A stretch of 64,000 nucleotides of DNA from Nakamurella endophytica (GCF_014646215.1 NZ_BMNA01000001.1:348442-412441), one strand, 5' to 3'. Shown: positions 55,101 to 63,199, numbered from the stretch's first letter. A program made the numbers and translations. The notes: generated by a model from the sequence alone, not told the origin.

Positions 55101-56799
55101 CGGTGTCGTTCATCGGCCAGTACAACGACGCGCCTTGACCGAGCACCGTCTGGCCGTAGGAGGAGACACTGCCGCTCGCGGCCACCACGACGCTCGACGA
55201 CTGTCCCAGCACCTGGTTGCCGGACGGATCCTTGACCAGGAACCGATAGCTGACGGTCTGTCCGGGTGTCAGACCCGTGTCGGTGTAGCCGACCATCGGC
55301 CGCTCCCACTCGGCGGAACCGACGGTGGTGGTCCAGATCGCCACACCGTTGCGCTGCAGGGTGTACGTCAGCTGCCGGTCGTCCCGATCCCACGCTGCCG
55401 GTACGGCGACCTTGACGGCACCGGCGGACGGCGTCGTCAGCGTCGGCGTGAGGTCGGCACTGCTGACGAACGGGCCCTGCTTGTTCGTGGCGAGGGACTT
55501 GACCGCGAACCGGGCCAGGCCCTGCTGCGCCTTGCCGTTCACGTTGACGAACTCGCCCCCCAGGACGACGTAGTCGCTGTTGCCGGTGACGGTCCAGGCG
55601 GCCTGGTCCTTGCCGGTGTACGTGCCGGGATCGAGCTTGGGGAACCAGGATTGGAGCGACGGCGAGGGCCGGTTGACCCAGTTGGTGTACCCCAGGTTGT
55701 CGTGCAGCAAGGTCCCGGTGGCGTCCGGGGTGAAGGCGATGGCCCGGTTGAACTTCCAGGCGGAGGGCTGCGGCCAGCCCATGTCGTTGCCGCAGTAGTG
55801 GGCGTGCCCGACGTTGTAGACCGCGGCCGAGTTGGCATAGACACCGTAGGTGTCACCGTGGCAGTCCTCGATCCACTGCACCGCACCGGTGTAGGGGTCC
55901 GCCTTGAACATCCCCTCGAGGTTGCCGTCGGACCCGAACTTGAAGCCACCGCCGTAGATCGACGTCCCGTCCGTCGACAGCGACAGGATCGCGGAGTTGG
56001 TCCCGCTGTTGGTCACCACGGAATTCAGCGCCCAGGGAAGGAGCGCACCGGTCGTCGCGTCGATGGACGCCGTCCCGCGGGCCGACTGGCCGTTGATGGT
56101 GGTGAAGAATCCGCCGACGATCAGCCTGCTGCCGTCGGGAGCGAGGACCATCGACCTGACGGTGCTGTCCGCACTGGGCGCCCAGTTCAGCAGGGCGCCG
56201 GTCGATGCGCTGAAGGCCGCGAGACGATTGCGCGTGCCACCGTTGGTGAAGGCGCCTCCGACGTAGACCGTGCTGTTGGTCGCGACGATGGTCTCGACCG
56301 TGTAGTCCACGGACGGTGCGAACGAGGCGATGAGCGTCCCGGTGGCGACGTCGAATGCGGCGATCCGGTCACGCTTCGTCCCGTTGATCGCGGTGAAGTA
56401 GCCGCCGATGTAGACCCGCTTGCCGTCGGGCGACAGTGCCACCGACCGGACCTGGTTGTTCACGACCGGTGCGAACGATGTGAGCGCGCCGGTCGAGAGG
56501 TTGTAGGCCAGCAGATTGCTCCGCGCCACCTCGTTCTGCCCGAGCGCGGAACCGGCCGGCCTGCCCTTGGTGAACTGCCCGCCGGCGAACACCGTGTTGC
56601 CCGCGATCGCCTGGGACCAGACCACGCCGTCGATCTGCGCGGTCGGCAGGGCGTCGGCGGTCACCACGCCGTCCGAACGCTGCTGTTCGGACGCGGGCTC
56701 TGCGGACGCGGTCGCCGGCGCGGCAACCAGACCGACCGCGGCGAGGGCAGCGGCGACGGTCGCGGTGAGGGCGGTCCGGAAAAGAGGACGGGGACGCAC
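52132..56799 (-). CDS. Giant secreted PKD/LamG surface protein
   Basis: A 1555-residue exported protein of unknown function. A signal peptide (RPRPLFRTALTATVAAALAAVG...ASA) is followed by: a repetitive propeller-like region, about 45-430, built on VYIGGYFTAINGTKRDRIAAF-type units (GGxFxxxNG...AAF); an Ig/FnIII-like segment about 450-548; two LamG/concanavalin-like domains, about 550-770 and 783-1000 (each with YWPMND/FWRLGD and LYVDGVKVG/LYLDGARVA); four PKD repeats about 1003-1343 (each with YAWNFGDGG or YSWDFGDGA); and a C-terminal 210-residue beta domain. GTG at 56799 with AGGAG six bases upstream fixes the start. It has no sortase motif. A matrix or adhesin protein of the polysaccharide locus is likely. 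Confidence 0.88.
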   Translation of the reverse strand: MRPRPLFRTALTATVAAALAAVGLVAAPATASAEPASEQQRSDGVVTADALPTAQIDGVVWSQAIAGNTVFAGGQFTKGRPAGSALGQNEVARSNLLAYNLSTGALTSFAPVVNNQVRSVALSPDGKRVYIGGYFTAINGTKRDRIAAFDVATGTLIASFAPSVDYTVETIVATNSTVYVGGAFTNGGTRNRLAAFSASTGALLNWAPSADSTVRSMVLAPDGSRLIVGGFFTTINGQSARGTASIDATTGALLPWALNSVVTNSGTNSAILSLSTDGTSIYGGGFKFGSDGNLEGMFKADPYTGAVQWIEDCHGDTYGVYANSAAVYNVGHAHYCGNDMGWPQPSAWKFNRAIAFTPDATGTLLHDNLGYTNWVNRPSPSLQSWFPKLDPGTYTGKDQAAWTVTGNSDYVVLGGEFVNVNGKAQQGLARFAVKSLATNKQGPFVSSADLTPTLTTPSAGAVKVAVPAAWDRDDRQLTYTLQRNGVAIWTTTVGSAEWERPMVGYTDTGLTPGQTVSYRFLVKDPSGNQVLGQSSSVVVAASGSVSSYGQTVLGQGASLYWPMNDTGAGVARDLAGYNDAVLDAGVTPGAAGAVPGDTGMTFAGNTTATASTKGALVAPNVFSASVWFRTTSTSGGRILGFSDMQTGTSAHRDRQIYMGNTGKLNFGVWGNGASASTSLQTVKSYNDGAWHQAVAELSPAGMVLYVDGVKVGSRTDVTAGEKYVGYWRAGGDSTGGYANAGSSGYLNGTLDEIAVFPTALSQAQVVAQYNASGRTSTVPSAPADKYGSAVYGEDPTLFWRLGDASAGTTAADSGPGVNPGTYQGSVAKQVAGAISGVSDTAVTFDGATGFVSSNASFTNPTTYSLESWFKTTSTTGGKIIGFGTAKTGLSTSYDRHVYMQADGRVAFGAYNNGKIAVASPAAYNNGQWHHVVATMGSTGMNLYLDGARVAGNPNTGSQNYTGYWRVGGDASWSGGAYFNGTIDEAAVYPKVLTAAQVAQHYQTGAAVNAAPTAAFTATVSNLRAAVDGSASADTDGTVAGYAWNFGDGGTGTGATATHDYAAAGTYTVTLTVTDDAGATNTVSHPVTVTLPPNVAPTASFTASSDNLAITVDGSGSSDPDGTVRSYAWNFGDGGNATTATAMHTYAAAGTYTVTLTVTDDRGDTGTVTKSVTVSPANQTPTASWTSTADGLGLSVDGSASADPDGTIASYAWNFGDGGTGSGATATHTYPRSGDYQVTLMVTDDRGGKDTATRTVTVTAPNSAPTASWTSTAAGLTLSVDGSASKDTDGTISSYSWDFGDGATATGKTASHTYATAGSYVVTLTVKDDGGLAGTSARSVTVSDQLFADAFGRTVPSGWGTADVGGAWAVTSGTPAASVAGGYGLLPTGKGVTRTASLSSVQAADVDLSWMVNLDKAPTGGSTMVSGSVRKTSSGEYRTTVVFTTTGTVTLQLVRISGGVSTTLKALSVAGLRYTAGSDLHVRFSVAGTTDVTLQAKVWLDGTTEPDWQSSVIDPSPAAALQGSGSVALVAYVSSAATNAPVTVGVKDLTGRRPVA

Positions 56800-57364
56800 G
56801 CGCTGCTCCTGGGTCGAGACGACGGCCTTGTGATGGTGTGCCCGGGCCCCCGCGGCCGGGCGCATCCCTGCTTCCTCACCCATGACCGCAGCGAGTGCGG
56901 GGATGGGGAATTGAGCAGAGATGCCGGAATCCGGATCAGCATAACAGGCTGTAGGCACCGCCGTTCGGCCCTACGCCTTTCGGTGCGAGCATTCACCCGA
57001 CGAGGCGAGCGAAGTCCGTGCAGCCGGCGCACGACGGTGACCAGCACCCGACCGAGCCGTGCTTGCACCGTCCAGAGCTCCTGCCTCTGCGGCCCGTCGT
57101 GGACGCTCGAACGCCTCGGCGACGGCGGCAGTGGGTCAGGGCATGAACGGTGTGGTCGGACACGTCGCACGGCCCGGCGACCAAGGTGCCGGACGGTGTC
57201 CCTCCTGGATCCGGTCTGCCGCTGTCACCCGAAGTGACCGCATCCGTCCCTCATGCGTCCGTCAGAGCGAGGGCGCGCCCCTCCGGGGTTCGTCCTATCG
57301 GCTTATCGGGTGACTGTGCGTCATTCGCGGCGTGGACTTGAGGCTCGCATGCCAGGGTCGCCCC
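56800..57364. other. Divergent intergenic region PKD/LamG / small secreted gene
   Basis: About 565 bases without a plausible gene. On the minus strand GAAC, 17 bases, then GTTATGCT (56935-56960 region) resembles an ECF-type or -10-like promoter of the large gene. On the plus strand an inverted repeat GTCAC-CCGAA-GTGAC occurs at 57224-57238. Otherwise ordinary GC-rich sequence. Confidence 0.4.
57224..57238. promoter_or_regulatory. GTCAC-N5-GTGAC inverted repeat
   Basis: A perfect 5+5+5 palindrome (GTCACCCGAAGTGAC), 127 bases upstream of the small secreted gene. It may be a regulator site; compare the GTTAC-N6-GTGAC at 30665, from which it differs by one base in spacing. Confidence 0.3.
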
Positions 57365-57868
57365 ATGTCCAAGCGCCTGTCGTTCCTCCGTGCCGGCCTG
57401 GCCGCGTTGTCGGCCGCCGCCCTGCTCCTGACCGCCACTCCGGCGGGTGCCGTGCAGCCGTCCGCGACCAAGCCCGCTGCCGTCGCCACCCGAGCGGCCG
57501 CGGTGTCCTTCTCGGTCCGGATTAACGGACCTCTGACGGTGGGCTACCACCGGGCGACCGAATTCGTCTTCACGGTGACGAAGGGCGCCGGATACGCAAG
57601 GGATCAATACGCGGTGCTCGCTCTGCCGCGCAACGTCAAACGCGCGATCATGGACGACTACGAGACCACGGTGATCGGGCTCTCGAACGAACGGGTCATC
57701 CTCGAGCACGCCATCGACCCGAACGACGGCCCTTCGGTCTCCGAATACCACTACTACCTGTACGGGACGGCCCGCGGACCGGGCCGGGTCACCGTCGCCA
57801 CCTACGCTTCTGCGCCCGATCCCGACCGCAAGGACAACATCGCGTCAGCGGTCCTCCGCGTGCGTTGA
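57365..57868 (+). CDS. Small secreted protein of unknown function
   Basis: A 167-residue protein with a clear signal peptide (MSKRLSFLRAGLAALSAAALLLTATPAGAV; cleavage after about residue 28). The mature part of about 115 residues starts SFSVRINGPLTVGYHRATEF and continues in beta-strand-like blocks (VLALPRNVKRAIMDDYETTVIG, YYLYGTARGPGRVTVATY), suggesting an Ig/CARDB-like fold. I do not recognise the family. The ATG at 57365 is the natural start of the signal peptide; the frame to 57332 adds nothing. It is transcribed away from the PKD gene and converges on the first beta-helix gene, from which a shared terminator separates it. Confidence 0.8.
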   Translation: MSKRLSFLRAGLAALSAAALLLTATPAGAVQPSATKPAAVATRAAAVSFSVRINGPLTVGYHRATEFVFTVTKGAGYARDQYAVLALPRNVKRAIMDDYETTVIGLSNERVILEHAIDPNDGPSVSEYHYYLYGTARGPGRVTVATYASAPDPDRKDNIASAVLRVR

Positions 57869-57909
57869 CCCGGCCCCCGGAACGAGTCGGCGCAACCCCG
57901 CAACGCCCG

Positions 57910-57940
57910 ACGCGGGACGCACCATCGGTGCGTCCCGCGT
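57910..57940. terminator. Bidirectional terminator between the small secreted and beta-helix genes
   Basis: A 14-bp perfect stem (core CGCGGGACGCACC / GGTGCGTCCCGCG) around an ATC loop, lying between the convergent stop codons at 57868 and 57956. Confidence 0.85.
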
Positions 57941-57955
57941 GTACGTCCAGGTCGA

Positions 57956-59200
57956 TCAGGGACGGCGGTCCCACACGGGGGTCGGGCAGCTGGTCAACAG
58001 CGGCCGGGTGGCCTGCGCGCGATCGAGCCGCACGACGAAGGGCTTGCCGTCGGTCAGCACCGCGTTGACCACGCGGTGCCCACCGGTGTCGCCCGAGCGC
58101 GCGTCCGTGCTCGACAGCGGCGATCCCCAGTACCGCATGGACGACAGCGAATTGCCACCCAGGCGCGGCGCGAAATGCACCGTGTTCCGCGACTTCTCGC
58201 TGTTGATACCGGTGCCGGACGTGCCGCCCCCGCCGCCGTTCTCCCGGCCGACGCCGTTGAACTCGGACCGCAGATTGTAGGTCGTCACATCGGTCGACTG
58301 CCAGAACGAGATCCCGTGCGAGTATCCCATGTCGTGCAGGTTGCAGTCGTACATGACCACGTTCGACGTCGAGTTGATGCCGACCCCGCACCCTGCGATC
58401 TTGGTCCCGGTCACCGCGTCGCGGCCGTCGACCTCGACGTTGTAGAAGCTGGCGCCGCTGCCGCCCAGGATGTTGATCGAGAAGGTCTCTCCGGGCGGGG
58501 AGTTGAGGTTACCGGGGATGCCGCGCACCAGCAGGTTGCTCAGCGTGGGCGACGGGCAGTTCGCCAGCACCAAGCCGTTGTACAGCGTCTTGGTCGAGGA
58601 ACCGGCCGGACGCTGCACCGTGCCGTCGACCGTGAAGTTGGACAGCGTGATCGGGATGCTGCCTCTGGCCGCACGGATGACCTGCAGACCGTTCGTCGTG
58701 CCGAGCGGGTAGGTCGGCGGGACCCATCGCTGCACCTGCGCGGCGGTCACCGTGTCCGGGCGGACCCGGAGGATGGTGTCGCGACCGGAACCGATCAGGC
58801 TGACGTTCGGCGGGATCAGGATGCCGATGTAGTCGGCCGACTGGGAGAAACCGATGGCCTCGAACACTCCGGCCGGCAGCGTGAGCGTCGGCGCCGCGGC
58901 CAGCTTGGCCACCTTGTTCAGCGCGGCCTGGATGTTGTTGCCGACGCCGAGATCCTCGATCGGGAAGTAGGTCTCGCCGGTCGGCCGTTCGTCACTGTTG
59001 TAGGCAAGGGCGTTGATGACGGACACCCCTGCCCCGGTCGTCGTGGCCGCGGCGCGGACCGGCTGCGTGCGGGCGGACGCCCAGGCGGGCATCGAGGACG
59101 CGCCGAGGGCGACCAGGGGGGCCGCCGCCGCGGCCAGGCGGAGTGCGTTGCGCCGGGACAGCATTGTCGGTCGCACCGAGCCGGTCCGGTTGTCGTTCAC
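57956..59200 (-). CDS. Tat-exported right-handed beta-helix protein (first of a pair)
   Basis: A 414-residue exported protein. The N-terminus is a Tat signal (MLSRRNALRLAAAAAPLVALG, cleavage near ASA at about 42). The mature part shows the repeating short-strand character of a parallel beta helix: FEAIGFSQSADYIGILIPPNVSLIGSGRDTI, VDGTVQRPAG, LSNLLVRGIPGN, FYNVEVDGRDAV, VMYDCNLHDMGYSHGISFWQST. It has a paralogue at 60162-61322 with the same H-x-MG-x-SHG-x-S-x-WQST motif and end region (SGDTGGHRV). Such folds are common in polysaccharide lyases and epimerases, but no catalytic set is confirmed. GTG start with AAGGAG. A TTGACA promoter lies upstream. Confidence 0.85.
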   Translation of the reverse strand: MNDNRTGSVRPTMLSRRNALRLAAAAAPLVALGASSMPAWASARTQPVRAAATTTGAGVSVINALAYNSDERPTGETYFPIEDLGVGNNIQAALNKVAKLAAAPTLTLPAGVFEAIGFSQSADYIGILIPPNVSLIGSGRDTILRVRPDTVTAAQVQRWVPPTYPLGTTNGLQVIRAARGSIPITLSNFTVDGTVQRPAGSSTKTLYNGLVLANCPSPTLSNLLVRGIPGNLNSPPGETFSINILGGSGASFYNVEVDGRDAVTGTKIAGCGVGINSTSNVVMYDCNLHDMGYSHGISFWQSTDVTTYNLRSEFNGVGRENGGGGGTSGTGINSEKSRNTVHFAPRLGGNSLSSMRYWGSPLSSTDARSGDTGGHRVVNAVLTDGKPFVVRLDRAQATRPLLTSCPTPVWDRRP

Positions 59201-59268
59201 CGTGTCTCCTTAAGCAAGGAGGCGACTCTCGCGGAAACGATCGACGCCCTGTAGTTGTTGATATACGG

Positions 59269-59298
59269 AGAGTAGAGAGGCCCGTAACTGACTGTCAA
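59269..59298 (-). promoter_or_regulatory. TTGACA promoter of the first beta-helix gene
   Basis: Minus strand: TTGACA (59293-59298), 18-base spacer, TACTCT (59269-59274). The perfect -35 box in this AT-rich patch makes it one of the clearest sigma-A-type promoters of the window. It lies 70 bases before the start codon. Confidence 0.65.
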
Positions 59299-60078
59299 CT
59301 CATTCTGACTGCGGGTTACTAAGCCAAAGGCGGCAGCGCGCCTGCCAAGGACCGCCCGGAGGCACCGGATCGACGCCTCTACGTCGAACTGTGAACCGAT
59401 CTGTACCTAAGAGGGGTGACGATCGTCCTCTACAGCCACCGCGCCGACGGCATACCAGGAACTGCTGTCGTGACGCACGGTCACAGAGGTGCGCGAACCG
59501 GTGCTTTCTCCGGCGATCATGGCGGTGCTGGCGGTCCACTGCCGAATCCACTGCTGCACGGGGGGACGCGGATGGCACCGGGGGGACGCGGGTGGACTGC
59601 CGGGCCGCGGTCGGCTCCGGTGTCGGTCGCTCGCACCGGGCGGGAAGAGGTGAGCCGGGTCCCCGCATCCGCGAGGGTGGTCCGATGCTGCCGCCGGCTG
59701 GCGCAGGCGTGTCCATGAAAAGGTGAGGGGAAGGAAGGCACGACGGGCGAGAGGGAGGCACGCCCAGGCACGCCGGTCGGCCGGTATCCCGTCATCGCCT
59801 CAGCGCGGGCGGCGTCCCGTCACCCGGATAACCGGCGGATCTTCGTCGGGACGAGCCGTGGCCGGGACCTCGGTCGCCGCCACCGAGCCGCCCTCCCAGC
59901 CGACGGATCGAGCCCCGCCCGCTGCCGCCGTTGAGTGGAGCGGGCCCGGCCGGCCAGTGCCGGGCAGGCGGCCGCCGTCTCGCGGGCGCTACCGTCACGC
60001 GTGCTGGTGCACCGACCGCCGCGCCGAACCGGCCAACCGGCGGATCTGTTCAGGGAGAGGCCTGCCCGCCACCGCAAC
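59299..60078. other. Intergenic region between the two beta-helix genes
   Basis: About 780 bases with no plausible gene in any frame (the open frames have a shadow-like Arg/Pro/Gly composition). It contains a two-copy 20-base direct repeat of GGGGGACGCGG-type sequence at 59561-59600. An AT-richer part (59290-59420) includes GTAACTGACTGTCAA. Confidence 0.55.
59561..59600. repeat. Two-copy 20-bp repeat
   Basis: GGGGGACGCGGATGGCACCG (59561-59580) followed directly by GGGGGACGCGGGTGGACTGC (59581-59600); the first 13 bases match at 12 positions. Non-coding context. Confidence 0.6.
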
Positions 60079-60116
60079 CCGGTGCGGGGCGACGTGCTCG
60101 CGTCGCCCCGCACCGG
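60079..60116 (-). terminator. Terminator after the second beta-helix gene
   Basis: A 16-bp stem (60079-60094 with 60101-60116; core GGTGCGGGGCGACG) and a six-base loop TGCTCG, 45 bases downstream of the stop codon at 60162. Confidence 0.8.
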
Positions 60117-60161
60117 CTCCCGGCCCGCAGACGCGGCAACCCACGTCCAGTGAGTGGGAAC

Positions 60162-61322
60162 TCAGGTGTAGTAGTAGTGCGGCGTGGGCGCCGACGACAG
60201 CGCCGGCAAGGTGCTCTGCGTGTTGTCGATGCGGACGCGGAAGCCGTCGGTGTCCGTGAGGGTCAGCGTGCTCACCCGGTGGCCCCTGGTGTCGCCCGAG
60301 TGCGGATCCGTGCTCTTGTACGGGACGGCGTAGTACCGGAGCTCGGAATGCGTGTTGTTGCCGAGCCGCACCGAGTAGTGGGTCGTGTTCGTGGACTTCT
60401 CGTGGTTGATCCCGCAGCCCAGCGACCCGTACGAACCGCCGGCGTTGAGGGCCGTCCCGTTGTACTCGGAGCGGTGGTTCCAGGTCGTCACACCCGTGGA
60501 CTGCCACAGGCTGACCCCGTGCGAGAAGCCCATGTGGTGGGTGTAGCAGTCGTGCAGCTCCACGCCCGAGGAGTTGTTGACCCCGATGCCACAGGCCCCG
60601 ACCTTCTTCCCCGACCCGTCACGCCCGTCGACCTCGACCCGGTACAGTTTTGCGCCGGATCCGCCGTTGATGTTGATCCCGAAGGTCTCACCGGGCGGGC
60701 TGTTGAAGTTGCCCGGGACGCCGGTGACCTTGATGTCGCGGAGTACCGGCGACGAGCAGCCGTAGACGTTGATGCCCTCGTAGATCTTGCCGCGCTGCGG
60801 CAGACCCTGGAGCGTGAACTGGCTGAGCAGCACCCCCGAACCCTTGGGCAGGATCATCAGCTTCAGCGGCACGCTCGCCTGGGCCGAGGTGAGGCTGTTC
60901 TCCGCGACGCGCAGCACCGTCGACGGGCCGGACCCCACGATGGACAGGTTCTGCGGGACGAGGAAACCGCAATTGTTGGCGGACTGCCCGAAACCGTGCG
61001 TCTCGAAAACACCGGCGGGCAAGGTGAGGGTCGGCTTGCTGATGCCCTGGCTGCGCGCCCTCGACATCGCCGCGTTCATGGCGGCGACGAGATTGTTGCC
61101 GCTGACACCGAGATTCTCGTACGCGTAGATTCCGGTGCCCGTCGGCCGCGTGAAGGCGGTCGTGGTGACCCCGGTGACCGCCCGCGCCGATTCCGCGCCC
61201 AATACTGCGAGTCCGGCCGAGACGCCGAACACCGCCGCCGAGCGCAGTGCGGTCCTGCGATCCACGACGAACGCCCCGCCGCGACGGACGCCGTCCGCCC
61301 CGGTCCTGCCCGATTCCAACAA
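60162..61322 (-). CDS. Tat-exported right-handed beta-helix protein (second of a pair)
   Basis: Paralogue of the protein at 57956-59200, co-oriented with it and 960 bases away. Its Tat signal is DRRTALRSAAVFGVSAG...ARA. Shared landmarks: FETHGFGQSANNCGFLVPQNLS, GVPGNFNSPPGETFGININGG (LNSPPGETFSINILGG in the first), VDGRDGSG, DCYTHHMGFSHGVSLWQST, and RSEYNGT, GHRVSTLTLTD. The pair are roughly half identical by eye over the second half. Start is uncertain: TTG at 61322 has AAGGAG nine bases upstream and gives a reasonable Tat leader; the frame extends to a TTG at 61472. No catalytic residues can be named with confidence. Confidence 0.83.
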   Translation of the reverse strand: MLESGRTGADGVRRGGAFVVDRRTALRSAAVFGVSAGLAVLGAESARAVTGVTTTAFTRPTGTGIYAYENLGVSGNNLVAAMNAAMSRARSQGISKPTLTLPAGVFETHGFGQSANNCGFLVPQNLSIVGSGPSTVLRVAENSLTSAQASVPLKLMILPKGSGVLLSQFTLQGLPQRGKIYEGINVYGCSSPVLRDIKVTGVPGNFNSPPGETFGININGGSGAKLYRVEVDGRDGSGKKVGACGIGVNNSSGVELHDCYTHHMGFSHGVSLWQSTGVTTWNHRSEYNGTALNAGGSYGSLGCGINHEKSTNTTHYSVRLGNNTHSELRYYAVPYKSTDPHSGDTRGHRVSTLTLTDTDGFRVRIDNTQSTLPALSSAPTPHYYYT

Positions 61323-61894
61323 TGTCCCCGACTCCTTGACAGTTGTCCGCGACGGAATGCCCCGACGCGGGCGCGACGGAGCCGCGGAGCTGTCGACCTG
61401 ACGTCGACCGCTCCGCTGCGTCGTCCCTGATGTGTCCGCATCGACCGGCGTTGCGGCTGCGAAAAGATTCAAAGATATAAACTCGTGATAAGCAAGAGCT
61501 TGATCATTGAAGCGTCGCAGCCGCCCCGTATGTCGGGTTCTGCCGCATTCGCTCCCATCACGCGCGGTAGTGTGACCAAGGACGCTCGCCCCGCATTCAG
61601 GTCCGCAGGGCGACGTAATGTCGGATTACTCGGCACTGCACGGACTGGTCGTTAGGCCGACCGAGGCTGACCGTGCACTGCCAATGGACTGAGCGACGAC
61701 CAAGGTTGCACGCTGAGTAGCGATAGTGATCTGAGTCACACTCGACCGAGCGACCGATGCGCTATGCGTCGCCCCGCCCGCGTTGCTCGGATCGGCGACA
61801 TTGCCGGGTGCTCCCTCTCCGGAGCGCTCATGCGTTGCAGTGGTCCCGAGCGAACGGCACCGGACGGACGAACGGGCGTGCTGTACTTCTCCAT
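61323..61894. other. Divergent intergenic region beta-helix / polymerase gene
   Basis: About 570 bases. The left part, 61440-61520, is unusually AT-rich (AAAGATATAAACTCGTGATAAG) and holds the likely minus-strand promoter of the beta-helix gene. A CRP-like box lies at 61725-61740. No other gene is visible; 61323-61472 may be an untranslated leader or an N-terminal extension. Confidence 0.5.
61725..61740 (+). promoter_or_regulatory. CRP/GlxR-like site upstream of the polymerase gene
   Basis: AGTGA-TCTGAG-TCACA matches TGTGA-N6-TCACA at nine of ten defined positions. It lies about 155 bases before the GTG start of the polysaccharide polymerase gene, in a non-coding region. Confidence 0.5.
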
Positions 61895-63199
61895 GTGGTG
61901 ACGCGACCTTCCCCGACGCGGTCGACGGCGAGGGCAGTCACGGCAACGCCGGGCCATTCCCCCCGGTCCGCAGTGCCCGCGGTCATCGTCTCGGCCGCCG
62001 TCGGCGTCTTCACCTACATCCCCGACTTCCTGGCCCCGAGATCGACGACCTGGGTGGCCGGGGTGCTGTTCACCCTGCTCTTCGTCATGATCCTTGCCCT
62101 GTACCGCCGGCCGCCGAGGTGGCCCGCCGTCACGATCTCCCTGGCCCTTTTCTGGGTCGTGGTGTTCGTCGGCGGTGTCCGCTACGGCACCGGCCTGGAC
62201 TACACGGAGACCGCGTTCACCCTGGCGATGGTGGCGTCGCTCTCGGCCGTGGTCTCCACGTTCGACCGTCGCGACGTCGGGATCCTGGTCGGCGGCATCC
62301 TCGTTGTCTGCGGCATCCAACTGGCGTTCGCGGTGGCCGAGACCTTCCTCGGTCTGTCCGCGCCGCGGGGCTACGGCACCCGCAGCGGCAGCACCTTCGA
62401 CGTCAACGAATTGCTGCCGTGGACCGGGCGCGCGCCGGGCACCTTCGGGCATGCCATCCCGCTCGGGCTGTTCATGGCGGTGGCGGCTCTCCTCGTGCTG
62501 TTCCATCTCCGCCGCCTGCGGCTGTCCGTGCGCATCGGGATGGCGGCGCTGTTCGTCCTGGGCTTGATGCTGTCGGGTACCCGGAGTGCGCTGCTCAGCG
62601 TCGTCATCGCACTGCTGTTCGGCCTGTGTTCGAGCCGGTTGACCCGCCACTATCTGGCGTGGCGTCTCGCCACCTGCCTGGCCGCCCTCGGCTTCGGAGT
62701 CTTCAGCGGCGTCAGCGAACTCGTCTCGTCCCTCGGCCTGGAGGGCACCGGCAGCCTCGACCACAGACTCGCGGCGCTGGACGCCCTCGACAAGCTGTTC
62801 GGGCGCTCTGTCCCGGAGTTGCTGTTCGGCAGCGGAGCCGGGTCCATCTCCAGGCTGTTCGACCTCGGACTGCTGCAGACCGACAACTTCACCGCCGTCG
62901 ACAACCAGTGGGTCACCTTGTTCGCGCTCGGCGGCTTCGTCGGCGTGGGATGCGTGGTGGGGGCGCTGGTCGCCTCGTTCCGGGGGATCCCCCCCACCGT
63001 GCGGCCGGCCCTGATCTCCATGTTCCTCATGTTCTTCTCGTTCGACCTCTTCGACCGCCTCTCCACGCTGGTCCTGTTCGTCGCCATCCTCGGCTGCGGG
63101 TCGTTGGGCCGGTGGCGCGCCGAGGAGGAGGACCGGAGGCCGGCTCCGGGGGCCGCAGGCTCTCCGGAGGTACCTGTCGGCGGGACTCGCGGGCGGTGA
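61895..63199 (+). CDS. O-antigen-polymerase/ligase-like membrane protein
   Basis: About 434 residues with roughly ten hydrophobic helices and a large extracytoplasmic loop (about 285-340: GSLDHRLAALDALDKLFGRSVPELLFGSGAGS). The RSALLSVVIALLFGLCSS segment carries the Arg that follows a helix in Wzy/WaaL proteins (LSGTRSALLS), and the loop with LLFGSGAGSIS resembles the polymerase family. It would polymerise or ligate repeat units made through the sugar transferase at 47195. GTG at 61895 or 61898; no strong ribosome site. The downstream glycosyltransferase gene overlaps its stop (GTGA), so they are coupled. Confidence 0.82.
   Translation: MVTRPSPTRSTARAVTATPGHSPRSAVPAVIVSAAVGVFTYIPDFLAPRSTTWVAGVLFTLLFVMILALYRRPPRWPAVTISLALFWVVVFVGGVRYGTGLDYTETAFTLAMVASLSAVVSTFDRRDVGILVGGILVVCGIQLAFAVAETFLGLSAPRGYGTRSGSTFDVNELLPWTGRAPGTFGHAIPLGLFMAVAALLVLFHLRRLRLSVRIGMAALFVLGLMLSGTRSALLSVVIALLFGLCSSRLTRHYLAWRLATCLAALGFGVFSGVSELVSSLGLEGTGSLDHRLAALDALDKLFGRSVPELLFGSGAGSISRLFDLGLLQTDNFTAVDNQWVTLFALGGFVGVGCVVGALVASFRGIPPTVRPALISMFLMFFSFDLFDRLSTLVLFVAILGCGSLGRWRAEEEDRRPAPGAAGSPEVPVGGTRGR

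Noticed and set aside
52360-57237. A 1625-residue plus-strand open frame opposite the PKD/LamG gene
   Set aside because: Its translation is Arg/Gly/Val-rich without domains. It mirrors the GC-rich codon pattern of the real minus-strand gene, which has a signal peptide, LamG and PKD repeats.
59300-59761. A 153-residue frame between the beta-helix genes
   Set aside because: Composition is Arg/Pro/Ser noise, with no ribosome site or motif; three other frames overlap it with the same character.
61334-61339. TTGACA on the plus strand inside the upstream part of the second beta-helix frame
   Set aside because: No -10 element lies at a suitable distance downstream on that strand, and it would read towards the polymerase gene only from about 560 bases away.
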